Shown here piece by piece: positions 12,678-24,325 of a stretch of 64,000 nucleotides of DNA. The notes below the pieces were generated by a model. That model ran no database searches and was not told the origin of the DNA. It worked only from the letters and a program-made list of their open reading frames with translations. The stretch lies in contig OX381707.1 of the NCBI GenBank assembly GCA_947462335.1, positions 36,941,618 to 37,005,617 of the forward strand, written 5' to 3'. Both the position numbers and the translations under genes were made by a program. Within the stretch, counting starts at the first letter, position 1. Every line of letters begins with the position of its first letter. The DNA comes from Harmothoe impar (lineage: Eukaryota > Annelida > Polychaeta > Phyllodocida > Polynoidae).

Positions 12678-13949
12678 AAATTCAACATTTCACTACCAAC
12701 TTTGAATGAGTCTTTTTCAGTGCCCAGACTAAATATAATGCTCTAAATGGTCTCATTTGAAAGAAAATTTAGTTTCTGAACTACCCTTCTTGAAACATTT
12801 AGCTAAAAGGTGTCACTCTGGTTGTCATGGCAACTTTGCCTTGTAAAAGAGTGAAAAATTTGAAATTTCAACATTTTAGAATCCTCGTTGCCATGGCAAC
12901 AGAATCCACAATTTTTCAAAACTTTTTAAGCTAATGAAAAATTCATATTCCATGATGTCTTAGCTTTAAATTGGTATCAAAACATTTTTTGTGTGCCATT
13001 TGGTCATTGAATAAATGCCATTTAACTAAAAGATGTAGATGAACTTTAAAACTTTTTACCTATACTTCATGACTGGAGCTATAGACATCCCTGATATCAC
13101 CTGTCTGGGATAGAGTAGGGGTAAGCACAGTGTACCCATACTTCTGGAGCCCTAATTATATATAAGTTCAAATCCCTCCCAAGCCATATGCATGTATGTC
13201 CTTAAATATATTCATATTTTGGTAAGGTAGAAATGAGTAGCAGGCTTGAAGATTTGTGAAGTTTAAGTGAATAAATAATAATAGTTGAATAGTGGTGTTG
13301 TGTGTCCATGTTCTATTACAGTGTGTTGTACCTCATTTTAATTCTTTCGTATTTGGCCATAAATGTCTCCTTTCCTCAAAAGCCGCACTACAAATAAGCA
13401 AGCACTACAAGAACTATCTTTACTTGTGAATGGCAAGATCACCTGGCATTGCCTGGAAGTGAAACCACAGTGCTAACCACCGAGCACACCCACACTCTCC
13501 CTAGAATCTCCTGGAAGAGTGGGTCTTATTCCTCTACTCTCCCCCAGCGGTCTAGCCCCCTAAAGCCCCAGATTTCAGAAATCCGAGCAAACAGACCAAG
13601 CAACCTGCTAGTTCTAAATGCTCACACCCTGTGGCACTACTGGTATCCCACTCGTAAGGAATATAGGCCTATGTATTCCACTTCTATATATCCATGTTTG
13701 ATATTAACTGAAAGCTGAGGTTGACTCTCATACATGGGAATTGATGGTAAAATGTTAGTGAGTCTATATTGACCAAGTCAACAGTGACTATAATCTATGA
13801 AAATTGTTAATTATTATGGACCTGGTAAGTGAACCCAGCTTAGTGGCCATGCTGTGATAAACCTACCCAATTATCCTGGACAAAACAGGAGGGTACAAGT
13901 ATAATTTATCAGGACAAAATTGAAAATAGTTACATTTATATATATGTTT

Positions 13950-14580
13950 GGTTGCCATGCACTTGGTTGCCATGCATGCCCGGGGGGGCACTTAGTATAT
14001 TTTGTATACACACATGTGCGGCTGGGAAGGGTACTTTTTCTACAAAATCGCCCTAACAAGGGTCCACTTTTCAAAGAAAAATCGCCCTAACAAGGGTCCA
14101 CTTTCATGAAAATCGCCCCTTTGGTTGCCATGCACTTGGTTGCCATGCATGCCCGGGGGGGGGGGGGCACTTAGTATATTTTGTATACACACATGTGCGG
14201 CTGGGAAGGGTACTTTTTCTACAAAATCGCCCTAACAAGGGTCTACTTTTCACAAAAATGTCCGGGTTTTCGCCAAGATTTGCCCGTTTTCACAAAAGAT
14301 GTCGCAGTTTTCAAAAAAAATCTTTGCAAGAGGGTAATTTTTTCAGCAGATTTACACAAACATGGGTTAATCTATTGTTTTTGTACCGAAACCTAGGCAC
14401 TTTTGGTCGAAAATACCCTAACAAGGGTAACTTTTTGGCATCAAAATCTACCTTTTAACGTTTTTTTACCTAAAACCTAGGCACTTTTGACCGAAAATGC
14501 CCTAACAAGGGTAACTTTTTGGCATCAAAATCGCCCTAACAAGGGTAAGGGTTGTCAGAGGTCCAGCCGCACACCCCTGT
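13950..14580. repeat. Direct repeats with CCCTAACAAGGG words
   Basis: A unit beginning GGTTGCCATGCATGCCCGGG, then CACTTAGTATATTTTGTATA and GTGCGGCTGGGAAGGGTAC, occurs at about 13970-14060 and again at about 14135-14230. It is followed by at least six CCCTAACAAGGGT words up to 14550. The right edge CCAGCCGCACACCCC is the inverse of the GTGCGGCTGG block, suggesting an element with internal tandem expansion. Confidence 0.5.
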
Positions 14581-15365
14581 CAAAAAAAATTCCATTCATA
14601 TTAAGAATTCTAGAGTTAAGTATTTAAAGCACTGCCCTGTTGGGGGCCTTCTTGGATTTAGGTGGGGGGGGGGGGTCCTATGAAAATATACCATTCCTTC
14701 CCTCCTGTGTTGATTGCTCTCACCAATACCATCATTTTGAGCTATTGCACAACTGATTCCATTGATAAACAAGGATTTTGGAGTTGAATGTAAATAATCA
14801 CAGCCAAGTTGGCAGCCATCTTGTATTTAAGGGGGTTCTAGTGAAAATTGGTCTTGGCTCTGCTTTCAGTTTGATAATGGGGGCTCAAAAGGAACCTCTT
14901 TGGCAAATTTCAGAGTTCTTTTTCCAGTCAGTCTCCCTGGTATCCTTGACAGCTTCTATTATTAGTATCATAGACTAAGCTCGCACAAAATCGATGGTTT
15001 GTGGTGGCCATCTTGGATTTTTCAGTACTATGGATCTGACAAACATAAAAGTGTCAAAAGCTGATTCCTGACCCTTGAGAACATGGGTATAGATAGCTCT
15101 ATCCTGTAGATATAGACATAACTCCATTTCCAAAAGAGAAAAAATCGAACCCCAGGAAAATCAAAGGTTCCCGACTTTGACCTAATTTTTTCCATAGAAA
15201 GCCACAGCGGATTTTTGTAAGACTTGCATTTCTGAATTCAGCATAAAATTCTACACAAGAATGCATCGTCAAACCTTTCGGTCACCAAAACAAAAATAAA
15301 AGTGCCTGAGTTCTTGGACTATATGGTTGAGTACTAGAAGTCCCATATTCTAAGCCCTCCATGGA

Positions 15366-17421
15366 ATTAGTTGGGGGGCCAGGCTAATATCTGGTAAGGG
15401 GGTTGTTGTGGTGACCAATAGTTTGTCCAAGGGTTGGACTAGGGTAATTCAAGGGTGCTGATTCCATTTCTTCTGTGTGCAAAGTGATATCTGTGTCGCA
15501 ACAAGGTCAAATTCAAGGTCAAAGGTCACGGTTTTGTGGTAGAAATGAAACTGAAATGGCTGTACTCATTTTGGCACAACTACAAAAATATTATAGGTGA
15601 GGATTATTAATCTCATAGAGTCATTCTCACATATACACTTTAATATTATTCGCAGACTTAAGTTGACCTTCATTGGGTTCAAGGCAATTATCCTCAAGGT
15701 CAAACAGGGAAAATGCTTATAATTTCCAATATGCTTTCTTTCTATATCTGTAGATAGTAGATGGGTGTTTACGTACATACAATTTTGATCAGAATCAATG
15801 AACTTGTATTCGCCACGATAATTTTTGTGAAATATGTGCTTAATTGATGATAGTTTCATTATAATCTAGGTCATATCTGAAATAGATTAAAATCATATAA
15901 ATATCAAATATGCGTTCATCAGCTCTGAACCAGTAAAGTATCATCACAGATATTTCCAATAGGGTTAAGAAAGCATGTCATGACACATCTTTTAACCTTA
16001 TGTGTGTTATATGACCTTTTTCAAGGTCAAGGTCACAGGTGAATGATGGAAAATAATACCAAAGCAGTGATATCCAAATGGCTAAGATATCACAAAACAA
16101 AAGAGAAATGTTAGTCCTATATTTCCATTACGAAAGGGATATTTCACTGAAGGTCATTGTGACCTGTTAAAAGTTAAGGTCATGGTCTAAGGTTACATAA
16201 GTTGCATGGTAACCTGCATGGTAAGATAGGACATGGTAGCAAGGTCTAATATTTCAATAGCACTTTAATATTTCACCATCCAGTTATATCAGATTCCACA
16301 TATCTACACACTTCTTGCCCATTAATTATACATACATAATGTTATGTCAAGGTCAGGTCAGGCCATGGTTAACCTTGATTAGTTTCAAGGTATTTAGACA
16401 GGGTCTACATAGACAATACTGGTTATGTACAGGTAATAAAAATATGTCTATACTTAAATAAAAGCTGCCTTAGTCAATGCCCAGATATAAGCTACTACTA
16501 AATTCGGCTGTGTGGGTTTTAAAACTATATCATCATCGGAACTCGCCAGCTAGCTTAAGGCTGCTCACCTAAGAGGTTAACCGTTTAGGGCTGACCAAAA
16601 AAAAGATTTCTGGTGATGGGGCCAGGACATTTTTACAAGAACTTTCCCTGGGCCGAGTCTTTGCTGAATCCCATAGAGTCAAGATGACTATAGTCGATGT
16701 TCGGCCCCCCATGGCATCAACTATAGTTGATGCTCGGCCCTAAAGGGTTAAACGGTAATATAGGTCATATAACACACATAAGGTTAAAAGATGTGTCATG
16801 ACATGTTTCTTAACCCTATTGGAAATTATCTGTGATGATACTTTACTGGTTCAGAGCTGATGAAAGCATATTTGATATTTATATGATTTTAATCTATTTC
16901 AGATATGACCTAGATTATAATGAAACTACCATCAAATAACCACATATTTCACAATAATTATCGTGGCTAATACAAGTTCATTGATTCTGATCAAAATTGT
17001 ATGTACATAAACACCCATCTACTATCTACAGATATAGAAAGAAAGCATATTGGAAATTATAAGCATTTTCTATGTTTGACCTTGAGAATAATTGCCTTGA
17101 ACCCAATGAAGGTCAACTTAAGTCTGCGAAATGTTCAACCATATATGTGAGAACAACTCTGTAAAAGGAATAATCCTCACCTACAATATTTTTTTGTAAT
17201 TTTGTAAAAATTTGTACAACCATTTCAATTTTATTTTTACCACAAAATCGTGACCTTTGACCTAAAATTTGACCTTGATGCGACAGATATCAATTTGCAC
17301 ACAGCAGATTCAGAATCAGCATTATCAAATTACCCAGATACAATATTCAGACAAAGTATTGGTCTCCACACCAACCTATATGTTAATATTGACAATTGGT
17401 CTGCATGGCCCCCCAACTAAA
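15366..17421. mobile_element. 2.05-kb foldback element with arms of about 650 bp
   Basis: About 15366-16014 is repeated in reverse complement at about 16762-17421. The outer ends are TTAGTTGGGGGGCCA and TGGCCCCCCAACTAA. The arms are rich in TCAAGGTCA words, for example at 15500-15530 and 17245-17280, which match nuclear-receptor half sites by sequence. The 750-bp centre has no coding frame. It lies in intron 1 of gene A, only 40 bp after the preceding long element. Confidence 0.65.
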
Positions 17422-17902
17422 TACAGTGGTCCTGTATCATATGGCCTGTGACGTCACCATTTTCTTGAACGATAATTTGAATGCAATTTAACATATTTTG
17501 GACAGTAAAAACAACATGAAATTAGAACAAAGGCCCATAGTCTAGTGTTAACCTTTTTTGGACACCTGGTCAGAGCGGCACCTTGTCAGAGATGGCACCC
17601 GATCAGAGACATTCACATTGGCCCAAGTTCGAGCTTTCTATGGGATGCATTGGGCATTGAGGCCTATCATTTCAGCAAAAACACTCTAAACTTATATTTC
17701 TGTTTGTCCACACAAAGAAAGGAAAACAGTCAAAAGTGAGTCAAGGCTCCCCTAGGTGAGCCAATTCAGACTCCCTCAATCAACCAGGGCTCCCCTCAAG
17801 AGGGTAGTCATTCTGGAGGCAGCTTTTTGCCTCTTCTTTGGGGCACTTGGGCTATTGCCAGTTCTAGCTTCTTATTATGAACATGCTGTTCATGTATTGC
17901 AG
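17422..17902. other. Rest of gene A intron 1 before exon 2
   Basis: This holds a short GACACCTGGTCAGAG..GTCAGAGACATTC block at about 17560-17615, related to larger arrays at 38915-39165 and 51920-52200. There is no independent gene; longer frames on both strands near 17808-18190 overlap exon 2 and are shadows. Confidence 0.4.
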
Positions 17903-18060
17903 ACTCTTGTACTAGTACCACAGAGGGCCTCCAGGCAGGGCAAGGTGCAGCTGTGTCTGACATGGACACCTTCGGGTGTAAAAACGCGTTGTGTTTCGAA
18001 GGGTACCCGGGGTACCACATCATACTGCATGGCAATGGTGGGGCATCACAGCAGCAACAG
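17903..18060 (+). CDS. Gene A exon 2: first half of Cys-containing ectodomain
   Basis: Acceptor TTGCAG, phase 1 in, phase 0 out, donor GTAGCA. The translation aligns with gene B exon 2: SC near the start, GQGAA, then FGC, one further Cys, EGYxGYH and ILHGN. This frame has no stop; the longer open frames over the same bases on either strand are shadows. It lies 10 kb after exon 1 because of repeat insertions. Confidence 0.8.
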
Positions 18061-18109
18061 GTAGCAGCGAATACTTTTTTGGAAATATAAGATCTCCTAT
18101 GCTTAAGCA

Positions 18110-18390
18110 CTGGAAGGCCGTATTCAATACCCCCTATTGAAAACAATGTGGCCGTATTCATTGGGCTAAGAAAAATTTGTTTTTCCTCCATTAAATGGCT
18201 TCAAATAAAATAATAAACACAAATGCCAACTACATTAATACTGCTCTGATTTATTTCACTCTTGGGGCTGGGGTGCATCCCACTCAGCCTGCAGCTTCAT
18301 GGGAAACTGCCCCAGCCCCCACTCTTAAAATACAATATAGACGGTATCAATGGGCATCGGCATTTGTCTATTCATTAAATCTTAACCCTT
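18110..18390. repeat. Short relative of the 3578-7202 foldback
   Basis: Contains GCCGTATTCAATACCCCC, GGGCTAAGAAAA, CCAACTACATTAATAC and a TCTTGGGGCTGGGG block, which also occur at the right end (7150-7310) of the foldback at 3578-7202. TGGCAG-like edges remain. A decayed copy in intron 2 of gene A. Confidence 0.45.
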
Positions 18391-18622
18391 TAAGGATGGC
18401 AGATCACTAAAAGGCAGTATTAGTCCTCATGATTGTGTATTTGAATATTTTGATTTGGCCGACAGTTGACCTTTGTTTTCAGGCAGAATACAAGTCAATG
18501 TCCACAGTGTGTGACATGAGTTAGTCAAACCACTCCAGACCCCTGTACTAAGGATATTGGCTTAGTCATGGCTGAGCACACTCGTCTGAGACTTGTTGGT
18601 TTAACTAGTATGTACAGGTTTG

Positions 18623-18700
18623 GTATATATATCTATATATCTATACATATCTATATATATATCTATATATATCTATATATCTATATCTATATATCTATAT
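18623..18700 (+). repeat. ATCTAT/TATATA microsatellite before gene A exon 3
   Basis: About 78 bases of ATATCTATATATCTAT-type repeat ending 15 bases upstream of the exon 3 acceptor. It supplies a pyrimidine-poor tract, so splicing may depend on the short TGTTCTGCAG stretch. Confidence 0.85.
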
Positions 18701-18715
18701 CCATGTGTTCTGCAG

Positions 18716-18832
18716 GTTCAGGTGAATCTACAGAAAGCTTGTGGTGGTGACCCTGAATACATCCTTGTTCTCATGTCGGGATACCCGGTGACTTGGGTCC
18801 TCACCGGTTTTACAGCCGGGGGTTACATGTTT
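18716..18832 (+). CDS. Gene A exon 3: ectodomain, LVLMS..PVTW motif
   Basis: A 39-codon phase 0-0 exon, the same length as gene B exon 3. It contains VNLQKAC, then LVLMSGYPVTWVL, which in B reads LVLMSRFPVTWVF, and ends at donor GTAAGT. The acceptor (TTCTGCAG) directly follows an ATCTAT microsatellite that takes the place of a normal pyrimidine tract. Confidence 0.8.
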
Positions 18833-18887
18833 GTAAGTATTGTTTCAATATTTGCAGGCTCACTCTCACTCCCAAAATATTTATAGG

Positions 18888-20639
18888 GGCCAAAGGGGGG
18901 GGGGGGCTCAATGTACAACCGATCATGTACTTCACATGACGTACATGATTGGTTTGGAGTGTCATGTAAAATTTTCTCATTACCCACTGCTTCACATGTC
19001 TCTGTTTATACATATTTAGACCTACATCATATGTACACCTTGCTATGATTGATTTATGTTTTAAACATGCTCAGAAAGGGTACTTAAGCAGGTCCCGGCA
19101 ACTCTGGCCTCCTGGTACATTGTTACATTCAGGGGCGCCCTCTTCATGGAGGACGCCCAGGGTGTGAGTAATGCCACCCAAGAATTTTCTAGAAAACTTG
19201 TATTTTAACTAAGTGATTACCGCTCATGATGGTGAAAAACACATGCAATACAAAGTAAACTATTTACCTTATGACCTGCTGTGTTTTTTAAGTGTTTTAA
19301 TCGCATCAAAAATGAGCAAAATGTCCTTATCTGACCAGATAAATTGGAAATTCATGAAATGTGGAATTATAACTCAAATGTGGTTTTTTTGTCAAGTTTT
19401 AGAAAAATTTAACTCACATGAAAAGATAGATACGTATCTCCTCTAGGTAAATCCAGAAGATCTAAGGTCCCTTTACGGGAGCAACTGAGAAATATTGAGT
19501 TTAATGATGCTACATATAGATACACAGGAGCGGCAGCCACCCCTGGCCTCCTGCTGGGGTTGTCACTCAACCTCCCCTCCCCCCTCACTACCTACCATAC
19601 CGATCTACGTTGTCTATAACTTCATGCAGATGTACAAATTCATAATGATATACATAATATAACACGGGGCTAAAAGTACAGGTGTACGTTTGCTCCTAAC
19701 TATATACATGTAACACCCCCCCCCCCTCCTGCACCCCCAACATAGCCGTCAGAAAGCTGTGATAAAGCAGTGGACAGGTAGGGTAAGGGTGGGGGGGGGG
19801 GGTAACTCCGTAACGCCTCACTCACCTTGAGCCTAGACAGTGGATGGCCTGCATGAGGGTGTAGGGTGGGGGGGGGGGGGGTAAAACCGCCCCCGGGAAT
19901 GAGGACGGACTTTTCAATCCAGGGCTTCCCATTCTCCCGGCTATTGCAACTTTGAACCTTTAGTTGCAACAGGTACAACCAGGCCTACTGCATCATGGTT
20001 GTTAGAGCCATTTTACATTCGGCCCTGTGTAGTGGGCTAATAAACCATACAACATAGTTTGGGGGTGTTCTAGAGAAAAGGTGTATTATAAATCATAAAA
20101 CAGAAAGACATTTTCCCAAGTATTAACATCACTCAGCTAGTTCTGGATTGCCCATGTAAGTTACATGTGGTTTCCCCCACACAGCCTGGTTGTCCTCCCG
20201 GTGACCACGTGACCACGTGCATGCATAACATACTAAATGGAGTGGGGGAGGGGGGGGGGGCAGTAGGGGGTAGACCCCGGGAATGAGGACGGACTTTTCA
20301 ATCCAGGATGTACTATCTTCCTGGCCGTTGCTTAGACCTGTTAAGGCACCAATCATGTACGTCGCCGATCATGTAGGTCATGTATTGAAATGTCATGTAA
20401 AATACTCTTGCTAGACTCATCTACACATGTAAACCATTTCAAATACCAAGAAAGACATTATATGTACACCTTGGTAAGGTTTATCTATGTTTTATCATGG
20501 TCAAAAAGGGTATGGCAGTCAATAATCCCCCATCATGTACGTTACTAATCATGTACGTCACTTTTGAACTAACCAATAACTTTCATACTAGTTTATTTTC
20601 AATCTTAAAATCTTGATAACCTCATAAATTACATTTCAG
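18888..20639. repeat. Gene A intron 3: nested MITE-like repeats
   Basis: The intron is mostly repeat. CGTACATGAT-rich units at 18888-19090 and 20340-20570 are inverted relatives of the units at 41080-41690. Two copies of GAATGAGGACGGACTTTTCA occur at about 19895 and 20282, each after a G run. The small frames here are G/C-run artefacts. No gene was seen. Confidence 0.5.
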
Positions 20640-21054
20640 GTGCTTGGAGAGGGGACGGTATCACAAACCTCCAGCATACAACAATCTAGATTGCACCAAA
20701 TTGATTTAGAGAATATCAATGACAATTTTTTGGAGAGCAACACCAGATTTAAATATTGTGGAAGACTTATTGGACTTATTGGAGGAAAAAAAATTGATAT
20801 TGGTACTTATGGATTTCCGTTTGATCAAGATCCGGCTTCAGTTAACTATGCATGGAGTGCCAGCTCATGAACACTGACTGTGGGAGAGGAGTGTTGTAGT
20901 GGGTCTCCAACACCAGTCACTTCTACCCACTGGTTTGTGACACCTACAAGCTCTTCTGGCAGAGCTACTACTACTACGACTTCTTCTGGTAGAGATGCTA
21001 CTATAACCACTACTTCTTATGTGGCTGATACCACTTCAAGTGAGTCAACAGCAG
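20640..21054 (+). CDS. Gene A exon 4: ectodomain end and Ser/Thr stalk, with TGA
   Basis: Starts LGEGTVSQT-like, parallel to GEGELSETT of gene B, and contains the conserved DPASVNYAW block (B: IPASINYAW). It then reads SSS-stop where B has a Trp (TGA at 20868-20870). The frame continues open with LTVGEECC and a Thr/Ser-rich stalk. Two phase-1 donors are possible: GTGAGT after 21039 and GTGGGT after 21054; the latter matches the B border better. It has one Cys more than B, in KYCGR. Confidence 0.75.
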
Positions 21055-21645
21055 GTGGGTTGTATATACTGGCTTTGTACATTTGTACTTTATTTTGCAG
21101 GGTAAATATTTCTGCAGAATTTGCAGAAATTTAAAATCAGCTACCTTTTTGTATACTACAGTGTGGAATACATCTAGGGAATAAATTCTCGCAAAATCTT
21201 CAGATTTTAATCTTTGATAGTGGAAATTTAAAATCCACAAACCTTTTGTATGCTACGGTATGGAATAAATACCTACAAAATAGCCAACCCTGAATTGACC
21301 CAAAATTTGGTAGATATGTATTCTAGTGCTCTCATGGTACAACATGTGTCTGCAATATACAAATTCAAATACTATCAGAATTACTTTACCAGCACATTTA
21401 CTAGGATAATTGTAACTGGAAATGGCGACTGAATTAAATACACTTATTTACTTCTGGTCTGAATTATTACACTCTTTCACGTCCATTTAATCGTTGTCAT
21501 AACCATTTCTGAATAACTGGATCAGCATCTGCACTGTTCATCTTGCTGTTAACCCCTATTATTCTCTAGATATATTTATTTTGTCTCTCTTCAATCTCCA
21601 ATGCTGCGAATCTAATGAAGCAAAAACTTGTATTTTCTTTTTCAG

Positions 21646-22010
21646 TTGCAGGATCTGCAGGCCTATCAGGACAGCGGATAGTTGGTATTGCGGGAGGTAT
21701 TGGGGCCGTCCTGTTAGTTGTCATCATCATCATCGTGGTCTGCTGCTGCTGCCGCCATTGGAAATGTGTCCTTACAAAAACTACATCACAAACCACTGAA
21801 CCAAACACCGTGCAACATCTCCAGACTTTACAAGCAAGAGCTGGAGAACCCGCAGCTCCTAATTTCTATGCACAGACCTACTCTCTAGCCTCTATCAACC
21901 CTACAGGGGGGTCCCAGCCCTCTGCTGCACCTGTAGCACGTCCAGAACAGCCTCCTCCTTATAACGACCCCATACCGACCACACCTATTTATGCCCAAAT
22001 CAGGAGGTAG
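21646..22010 (+). CDS. Gene A exon 5: membrane helix and cytoplasmic tail
   Basis: After the TTTTTCAG acceptor come a small linker, the helix IVGIAGGIGAVLLVV plus Ile/Val, then CCCCRHW, a hydrophilic stretch ending in a QHLQTLQ motif, and a Pro-rich end with QPPPYND and IYAQIRR before TAG. It is the intact counterpart of the damaged gene B exon 5 and resembles the last exons of genes C and D (CCCC, xQLxxVQ, PPxY). Confidence 0.85.
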
Positions 22011-22048
22011 AAATGTCCACGTGCAGAAGCCGCTGCTCCAACATAGGG

Positions 22049-22054
22049 AATAAA
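22049..22054 (+). terminator. AATAAA of gene A
   Basis: Canonical poly(A) signal 39 bases after the gene A stop codon, implying a very short 3' UTR. Confidence 0.5.
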
Positions 22055-23638
22055 GACTCTTCTTAACTGTTTTTCTACTTCATGTATCATGTAGATCTTA
22101 CAGGCTTGAAGGACTGCCAAAGGGAGGGCTTGGTGAGGGCCGCTTCCATGCATCATTCCAATAACGGTATAAGGGCCTCATGGTGCTTTGAAGTCCACAT
22201 CAAGGGGTTCTGATATGGCTAGCTGGATGATATATATGGATATGTAAATAATTCAACTGATTTCATTTTGTTAAGTCTGTAACACTTTCAGCGAATCAAT
22301 ATTTTGAGAGGATATCTATTTGCATATATTTGCAATATAGAGTCGAGAACTATTCAGAACAACATGTTAGCAGTTACGTTATCTAGATATGTAATCTTGT
22401 TCAAAACCACCGGAGGGGGTCTTAAACAGATCATTCCCAAATGCAAACCTGGTGAGTAATTCGCCAGTGCTGCATTCATGCATCATGCAGATCCTACGGG
22501 TTGATACACTCTCCAAGGGTCAGCATGATATTCCAATGCACCACCAGCCAGTTACTAACTTTGTTCATGCATCATAATGCGAGCTGTTGCTATTTATCAA
22601 CATGCCATTCTGATCAACATTTTATTATCATTATCACCCCAGGACCTCAATACCCAAATTATGACATGAATAATTAGCGTTACAATGTTGCAGGCAGTGC
22701 TAATTAAGGACATACTGCACTCAATATAACAAATACCACTATTCTATATAGAAACCAACTGTAAATATCTTAACTAAACTTTATTGATCTAATAAAAACT
22801 ATTTTATTGGTCAAATTGTTTACAAATGCATGAAATGAGATCAACCTGACACATGCACATTACATAACTATTGAAGAATACTGCCACAAATTCTGTAATG
22901 GATTCTGTATAATCAGAAATAAACAATCAATCAATTTATTGCTAGGACTCCTTTTAATCCTTGATAAGCTTTGAAAAGATGACATCATCATATTGAAGTA
23001 TGAGATGATATATGAAGATCTGCATGCCTATTGAAATTCATAGAAAATAAATAGCTGTAAAAGATAATGTCAGTACATGCAAGCTACAAATCGTTATAGG
23101 ACAATATGTTTCCACCTTGCAGATGCACAAAAAGGGCTTTAACAGATGGAGGGCCAGTATAGCAGGACGGGATGCCCTGTATTAACAGGTAGCCTGTACC
23201 TTCAAGTCGCCCAGCCTGTGCATTCAGGCCGCCCCTATACACTCTCCAATCACAGCAGGCTGGTGTACCAGGCTAGGAGTCAGGCTGGGCTGAGGCTTCC
23301 ACAACTTCTCCAAGCAGAGACTCTGCTACATGTGTGTCACATTAGTTAAAATACTGATTTAAACTCATTATAATAATAAGGAAATGCAATGGACCATGCA
23401 CATAATTCATCCAAAAGTTGGTAGCTGATATACTTTCTACATGATGGGTTTATAAATTTTGCAAACATCCCATACAAATTGCATACATGATTATAATAAA
23501 GCTACAGTAAGAACACAGTGCTGTAACAAAACAGCACTGAATACAGGGCTGAGCAACCTGTAAAACCAGCCTGGGTGGTTTGTCCAGTCTGTATTGTATG
23601 TCAATGTGAGCTGCTTCTATACCCATTTATAAGTCTGT
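22055..23638. other. Intergenic A-B, no gene seen
   Basis: AT-rich sequence with several CATGCATCAT words (22085, 22150, 22480, 22565), no conserved frame and no clear element ends. Short open frames have no domain. Confidence 0.5.
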
Positions 23639-24325
23639 TTGCTTGCCTTGCTGCCTTCCTCTCTCGCTGCCATCCTCCCTCCCTGTCTGCCTCCCTGCCT
23701 CCCTGTCTCCTGCCTGTCTGTCCCCCTGCCACCCTGCATTCCTCCCTCCCTGCTTCCCTTATTGGCTCCTTCCCTTGTTGCCTGCCTGCCTACCTGCCTG
23801 CCTGCCTGCCTTCCTGCCTGCCTGCCTGCCTCCCTTCCTGCCTCCCTGCCTTCCTCTCTGCCTGCCTACCTGAATGCTTCCCTGCCTGCCTCCCTGCCTG
23901 CCTTCCTGCCTGCCTCGTGCCTCCCTCTCTGCCTTCCTGCCTCCCTGTCTCCCTCCCTACCTTCCTTGCTGCCTCCCTGTCTCCCTCCCTGCCTTCCTCC
24001 CTGCCTGCCTTCCTGCCTGCCTCCTGCCTCCCTCTCTGCTTTCCTGCCTCCCTGTCTCCCTCCCTGCCTTTCTCCCTGCTTGCCTTCCTGCCTGCCTCCT
24101 GCCTCCCTCTCTGCCTTCCTCCCTGCCTCTATCCTGCCTCCCTGCCTCCATGCCTCGCTGCCTCCCTACTTCCCTGCCTTCCTGCCTGCCTCCCTGCCTG
24201 CTTCCCTGCCTGCTTCCCTCCCTGTCTGCCTTCTTGCCTGCCTCCTGCTTACCTCCTGCCTCCCTCTCTGCCTTCCTCCCTGCCTCCATCCTGCCTTCCT
24301 GCCTCCATGCCTCCCAGCCTTCCCA
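23639..24325 (+). repeat. CCTG/CCTC/CCTT polypyrimidine microsatellite
   Basis: Nearly 700 bases of 4-bp units CCTG, CCTC, CCTT and CTGC on the plus strand with strict pyrimidine bias. Long open frames in all three plus frames and one minus frame arise only from the repeat (Leu/Pro/Cys/Ser-rich or Gly/Arg/Glu-rich) and are not genes. The array resumes after an inserted element at 24472-24545. Confidence 0.95.

Larger units (their letters stand above)
9159..15322. mobile_element. 6.2-kb long-terminal-inverted-repeat element in gene A intron 1
   Basis: The arm at 9159-about 9850 is matched in reverse complement by about 14595-15322 at high similarity. Ends are TAGTCCAAG..CTTGGACTA, with TAT on both outer sides. 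Arm landmarks include CTTTCGGTCACCAAAAC and GATAGAGCTATC. The interior (about 4.7 kb) holds a pogo-like MITE, a CCCTAACAAGGG repeat block, and two possible decayed coding pieces (10873-11073 plus; 12321-12677 minus). Size and structure fit a foldback-type DNA transposon or a nest of several. No intact transposase was found. Confidence 0.6.
7690..22010 (+). pseudogene. Gene A: type I membrane protein, Cys-containing ectodomain, in-frame stop
   Basis: Five exons: 7690-7774, 17903-18060, 18716-18832, 20640-21054 and 21646-22010, with intron phases 1,0,0,1, the same as gene B. Read through the lesion it encodes 379 residues: signal peptide (1-28), ectodomain with six Cys shared with B (in exons 2-4), Thr/Ser-rich stalk (about 220-258), one membrane helix (about 270-290), a CCCC cluster, and a Pro-rich tail with PPPY. 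Codon 197 is TGA (20868-20870), where B has TGG (Trp). Everything after it stays open to the TAG at 22008-22010. With no other break visible, this may be a young pseudogene, a null allele, or a base error. If translated, a secreted 196-residue product lacking stalk and membrane helix results. Intron 1 is 10 kb because of transposon insertions; B's equivalent is 1 kb. I do not recognise the ectodomain family. Confidence 0.7.

Noticed and set aside
17808..18191. Minus-strand frame of 127 codons over gene A exon 2
   Set aside because: Opposite strand to the supported exon, whose frame matches gene B. No homologous minus frame is kept in B.
20868..20870. Selenocysteine reading of the gene A TGA
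   Set aside because: The aligned residue in gene B is Trp rather than Cys, and I saw no SECIS-like hairpin in the short 3' UTR.
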